A stretch of 7,809 bases of DNA, taken from positions 1 to 7,809 of the forward strand of contig JAJFFI010000106.1 in NCBI GenBank assembly GCA_021776755.1, read 5' to 3'. The stretch's first letter is position 1. Each line of letters begins with the position of its first letter. This document shows, one piece after another, positions 5,652-7,809 of the stretch. Origin of the DNA: Alphaproteobacteria bacterium. Lineage in GTDB: Bacteria; Pseudomonadota; Alphaproteobacteria; JAJFFI01. The notes below the pieces were generated by a model, which was not told where the DNA came from, searched no databases, and saw nothing but the letters and a program-made list of their open reading frames with translations. The position numbers and the translations under genes are program-made.

Positions 5652-6536
5652 CTAGACCCAGACCGGCGGAACCCCGCCGTCGCGGGCTGCAACCAGACAG
5701 CGGAGACGGCCCGCTAGATCCGGCTTCACATCCGGAACGCGCAGGCCCGCGCGCGAGAAAATCGCTGTAACTTCAGTCGCCTGCCCGTCACCGATCTCGA
5801 CGAATGCAGCACCGCCCGGCGCCAGCACGGCGGCGATCACCGGCGCAATCGCGCGGTAGGCGTCGAGCCCGTCGGGTCCCGCGGCGAGCGCTGTTTCAGG
5901 ATCGTAACGCGCAACCTCGGGGGCAAGCCCCGCCATGTCGCCGGTCCGAATGTACGGTGGATTCGTGACGATCAGGTTAAACCGGGCGCCGCCCGCCGCC
6001 TCCCACGACCCTTGACGAAATTCAGCGCGCGGTGCGAAGCCGAGCCGCGCGGCGTTTTCCCGCGCGGATGTGCATGCGCCGGAACTGATGTCGATGCCGA
6101 GCCCCGTCGCCCGGGGAAGTTCCGACAGCAGCGCCAGCAGCAGGCAACCCGTGCCGGTGCCGAGATCGAGGATGCGGAGCGGCTGGGCCCGTGCCGGCAG
6201 CGCGGCGAGCGCCGCCTCGATCAAGGTCTCGCTGTCCGGGCGCGGGTCGAGCGTGTCAGGAGAGAGTGCGAACTCGAGGCTCCAGAATTCGCGCCGGCCG
6301 AGGATGCGCGAAACCGGCTCGCGGTCGGCGCGCCGGGCCAGCAATTCCTCGAGCCGGTGCGCGGCGTCCGGTGCGAACGCCCGATCCGGGTGCAGGAACA
6401 CGTCGCCGGGCGTGGCATCGATGGCGGCGGCGACCAGGATGCGCGCGTCAAGCCGGGGCGTGTCGATGCCGGCCTCGGCAAGCGCCGCCTCCGCCCGGGC
6501 TGTGGCGGCGCCGACAGTCTCGTCTTCGCCGGACAC
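5652..6536 (-). CDS. prmC: Release factor glutamine methyltransferase PrmC (HemK)
   Basis: S-adenosylmethionine-dependent enzyme that N5-methylates the glutamine of the GGQ motif in release factors RF1 and RF2, raising their activity. 294 residues, close to the family length. The N-terminal helical substrate-binding domain (about 1-95) contains PVSRILGRREFW (74-85). Then come DPRPDSETL (97-105), the AdoMet-binding loop DLGTGTG (124-130), an acidic end of strand 2 at GIDIS (147-151), and the catalytic NPPY motif (192-195), which holds the target glutamine side chain. A late APGGAAFVEIGDGQ (239-252) is also typical. The start is GTG 6536: an in-frame TGA lies 9 nt upstream, so no earlier start is possible. 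It begins 4 nt after the prfA stop with no strong ribosome site, suggesting translational coupling. The stop codon is TAG. Enzyme and substrate (prfA) are adjacent, the usual arrangement. Confidence 0.95.
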   Translation of the reverse strand: MSGEDETVGAATARAEAALAEAGIDTPRLDARILVAAAIDATPGDVFLHPDRAFAPDAAHRLEELLARRADREPVSRILGRREFWSLEFALSPDTLDPRPDSETLIEAALAALPARAQPLRILDLGTGTGCLLLALLSELPRATGLGIDISSGACTSARENAARLGFAPRAEFRQGSWEAAGGARFNLIVTNPPYIRTGDMAGLAPEVARYDPETALAAGPDGLDAYRAIAPVIAAVLAPGGAAFVEIGDGQATEVTAIFSRAGLRVPDVKPDLAGRLRCLVAARDGGVPPVWV

Positions 6537-6540
6537 CGTT

Positions 6541-7611
<1,071 letters not shown>

Positions 7612-7614
7612 GGC

Positions 7615-7809
7615 TCAGTGCTCCCGGCTCGACAGCCGGAACAGCCGTCGCAGCAGGCGCTCGGCTGCCTCACGGTCGATCCCGGCATCGCGCTCCGCTT
7701 CAGCGCGCAGAACTTCCGAGGGATCGTGCAGCAGCCGGTTCACGAGACGCCGGGCGACGGCGTCGGCCGCATCCCGCATTCCTTCGGGCGCTTCTGCGAC
7801 GATCTCTGC
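7615..7809 (-). CDS. hemA: Glutamyl-tRNA reductase HemA, C-terminal end only
   Basis: The last 64 codons and TGA stop of a gene entering from the right edge. Glutamyl-tRNA reductase makes glutamate-1-semialdehyde from Glu-tRNA in the C5 route to 5-aminolevulinate and haem. The fragment contains AVARRLVNRLLHDPSEVLRA (17-36 of the fragment), which matches the dimerisation-domain signature of the family (compare QLTNKLIHAPTKSLQQ in E. coli HemA). It is followed by a charged helical tail. Catalytic and NADPH-binding parts are outside the window. A hemA using the C5 pathway, rather than the ALAS-type hemA of rhizobia and Rhodobacter, is one reason to favour Sphingomonadales. The end overlaps the ribosome site of prfA, and the two are surely co-transcribed. 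Confidence 0.85.
   Translation of the reverse strand, partial: AEIVAEAPEGMRDAADAVARRLVNRLLHDPSEVLRAEAERDAGIDREAAERLLRRLFRLSSREH
7621..7639 (-). promoter_or_regulatory. prfA ribosome binding site overlapping a hairpin
   Basis: On the minus strand CCGGCT (7639-7634), loop GTCG and AGCCGG (7629-7624) make a perfect 6-bp hairpin. The ribosome site GGGAG (7625-7621) starts with the last two bases of the stem and ends 9 nt before GTG 7611. All of this lies inside the last codons of hemA, so ribosomes finishing hemA would open the hairpin. Structure is seen; coupling is inferred. Confidence 0.5.

Overview
This GC-rich window, with a strong preference for G or C at third codon positions, reads as chromosomal core sequence from an alphaproteobacterium. 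The order hemA end - prfA - prmC - DUF4167 gene - clpB, all on the minus strand, together with the presence of a DUF4167 protein (a family I know from Alphaproteobacteria), points to that class. hemA directly upstream of prfA, rather than a lysC-ptsP pair, fits Sphingomonadales best; the order-level placement is from memory and less certain.

Layout. 1-2085 (minus) is the first 695 codons of clpB, running off the left edge. 2086-2253 is a divergent intergenic region holding a good heat-shock-type (RpoH) promoter and a leader hairpin for clpB, and a short palindrome near the opposite gene. 2254-4762 (plus) is a three-gene block: two adjacent, clearly related exported DUF3108 proteins and a MOSC-domain molybdenum-cofactor protein of the mARC/YcbX type. 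4796-5464 (minus) is a DUF4167 protein with an RG-rich head, a small helical domain and a long N/Q/D/G-rich tail. 5465-5651 is an AT-rich gap with short inverted and direct repeats. 5652-7611 (minus) is prmC and prfA, almost touching. 7615-7809 (minus) is the C-terminal end of hemA.

How the genes work together. RF1 (prfA) terminates translation at UAA and UAG, and PrmC methylates the GGQ glutamine of RF1, so the adjacent pair is an enzyme with its substrate. HemA makes the tetrapyrrole precursor and is transcribed ahead of them; sharing an operon does not mean sharing a pathway. The DUF4167 protein is uncharacterised as far as I know; its basic RG-rich N-terminus and its place behind two translation-termination genes suggest RNA or ribosome association. 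ClpB is the stress disaggregase and appears to have its own heat-shock promoter. The DUF3108 pair is envelope-directed, and each mature protein keeps exactly two cysteines at matching ends.

Most of the window is ordinary core genome. I see no mobile element, CRISPR array, tRNA, rRNA or defence system. The most worthwhile leads are the DUF3108 tandem pair with its probable disulfide, the DUF4167 protein, and the regulatory signals before clpB and prfA.
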